From a virus, in IMG/VR virus record IMGVR_UViG_3300034683_000343, positions 1-21,940 of that record: 21,940 bases of DNA. One strand, given 5' to 3'. A model generated the notes under the pieces. That model saw nothing but the letters and a program-made list of their open reading frames with translations, was not told where the DNA came from and ran no database searches. Below, one piece after another: positions 21,724-21,940 of this stretch (the stretch's first letter is position 1; every line of letters starts with the position of its first letter). The position numbers and the translations under genes were made by a program.

Positions 21724-21940
21724 GTGAAGACCACCGTTGAAGTGATCGACGAGGCGAGCCCGTGGCTCGAATGGGCTGCGGAAGCCTTTCCGAATTTCAC
21801 CAGGTCGGCCCTGAAAAGCACCGGCTGGTGGCTCTCGCAGGAGATCAAAAAAGGCATCCGGTCCGGAGCCCCGGGAGGGAAGCGATACCCGAAACGAATG
21901 GAAGCCAAAAGGCGGCGGCCGCTGGAAGCGAAGTTCGGCG
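21724..21940 (+). CDS. N-terminal part of a tail-completion-type protein (cut by window end)
   Basis: GTG 21724 has GGGGGTGA 4 bases upstream, and the frame stays open to the window edge (72 residues visible). The sequence (PWLEWAAEAFPNFTRSALKS, TGWWLSQEIKKGIRSGAPGG) is a helical N-terminus with a basic stretch after it, like minor tail or gpZ-type proteins that follow connector genes. Length and family cannot be fixed here. Confidence 0.55.
   Translation, partial: MKTTVEVIDEASPWLEWAAEAFPNFTRSALKSTGWWLSQEIKKGIRSGAPGGKRYPKRMEAKRRRPLEAKFG

Overview
This window is part of a temperate, lambda-like tailed phage genome, either a prophage in a bacterial chromosome or a free phage. It carries most of a replication module, a regulatory and accessory middle, a tyrosine recombinase, and the start of a lambda-type head operon. 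The host cannot be named from the sequence. The strong GGAGG and GGGGGTGA ribosome binding sites, the high GC of the core genes (about 60% in the rows I counted) and the lambda-type packaging and head genes fit a Gram-negative-type, possibly anaerobic, host such as Desulfobacterota or Synergistota. That assignment is a guess.

Layout. (1) 1-464: the end of a plus-strand gene, a small minus-strand zinc-ribbon gene, and a short intergenic stretch. (2) 465-3296: the replication module, with a replisome-organiser-type initiator, a DnaC-like helicase loader, SSB, a helix-turn-helix protein and a 65-aa protein, nearly all overlapping. (3) 3257-4981: a two-gene cassette (an unknown 159-aa protein plus a DUF4338/DruA-like protein) lying between two perfect 31-bp direct repeats. 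Each repeat copy carries the end of a gene and the ribosome binding site of the next one, so the cassette looks like a clean insertion. (4) 4984-7338: a MazZ-type nucleotide diphosphohydrolase, three small proteins, a helix-turn-helix protein and an ArpU/RinA-like regulator. (5) 7352-12953: an AT-rich accessory block (33-43% GC in sampled rows) with its own near-consensus sigma70 promoter. It encodes a zinc-ribbon/HARP-like protein, a SNF2-family helicase, IbrA (PAPS-reductase family), a GNAT acetyltransferase, IbrB (ParB-like) and a ribbon-helix-helix protein, then a second promoter and an unknown 145-aa protein. (6) 12932-14095: a minimal tyrosine recombinase on the minus strand, then about 590 bp of non-coding DNA with inverted repeats, a terminator-like hairpin and a GC-rich structured stretch that probably includes cos. 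(7) 14096-21940: terS, gpA-type terL, a gpW-like joining protein, lambda-type portal, ClpP-like protease with a nested scaffold start, decoration protein with an inserted domain, major capsid protein and head-tail connector genes. The last gene is cut by the window edge.

How it works together. Early genes load the helicase and coat single strands. The ArpU-like protein is a plausible late activator. The terminase-to-connector operon builds and fills the head. The two regions most worth attention are the repeat-flanked DruA-like cassette and the HARP-SNF2-IbrA-GNAT-IbrB-RHH operon. The latter combines remodelling, ATP-pyrophosphatase, acetyltransferase and ParB/Srx-fold activities. It could be a nucleic-acid modification, defence or regulatory system, but its function is not shown by the sequence.
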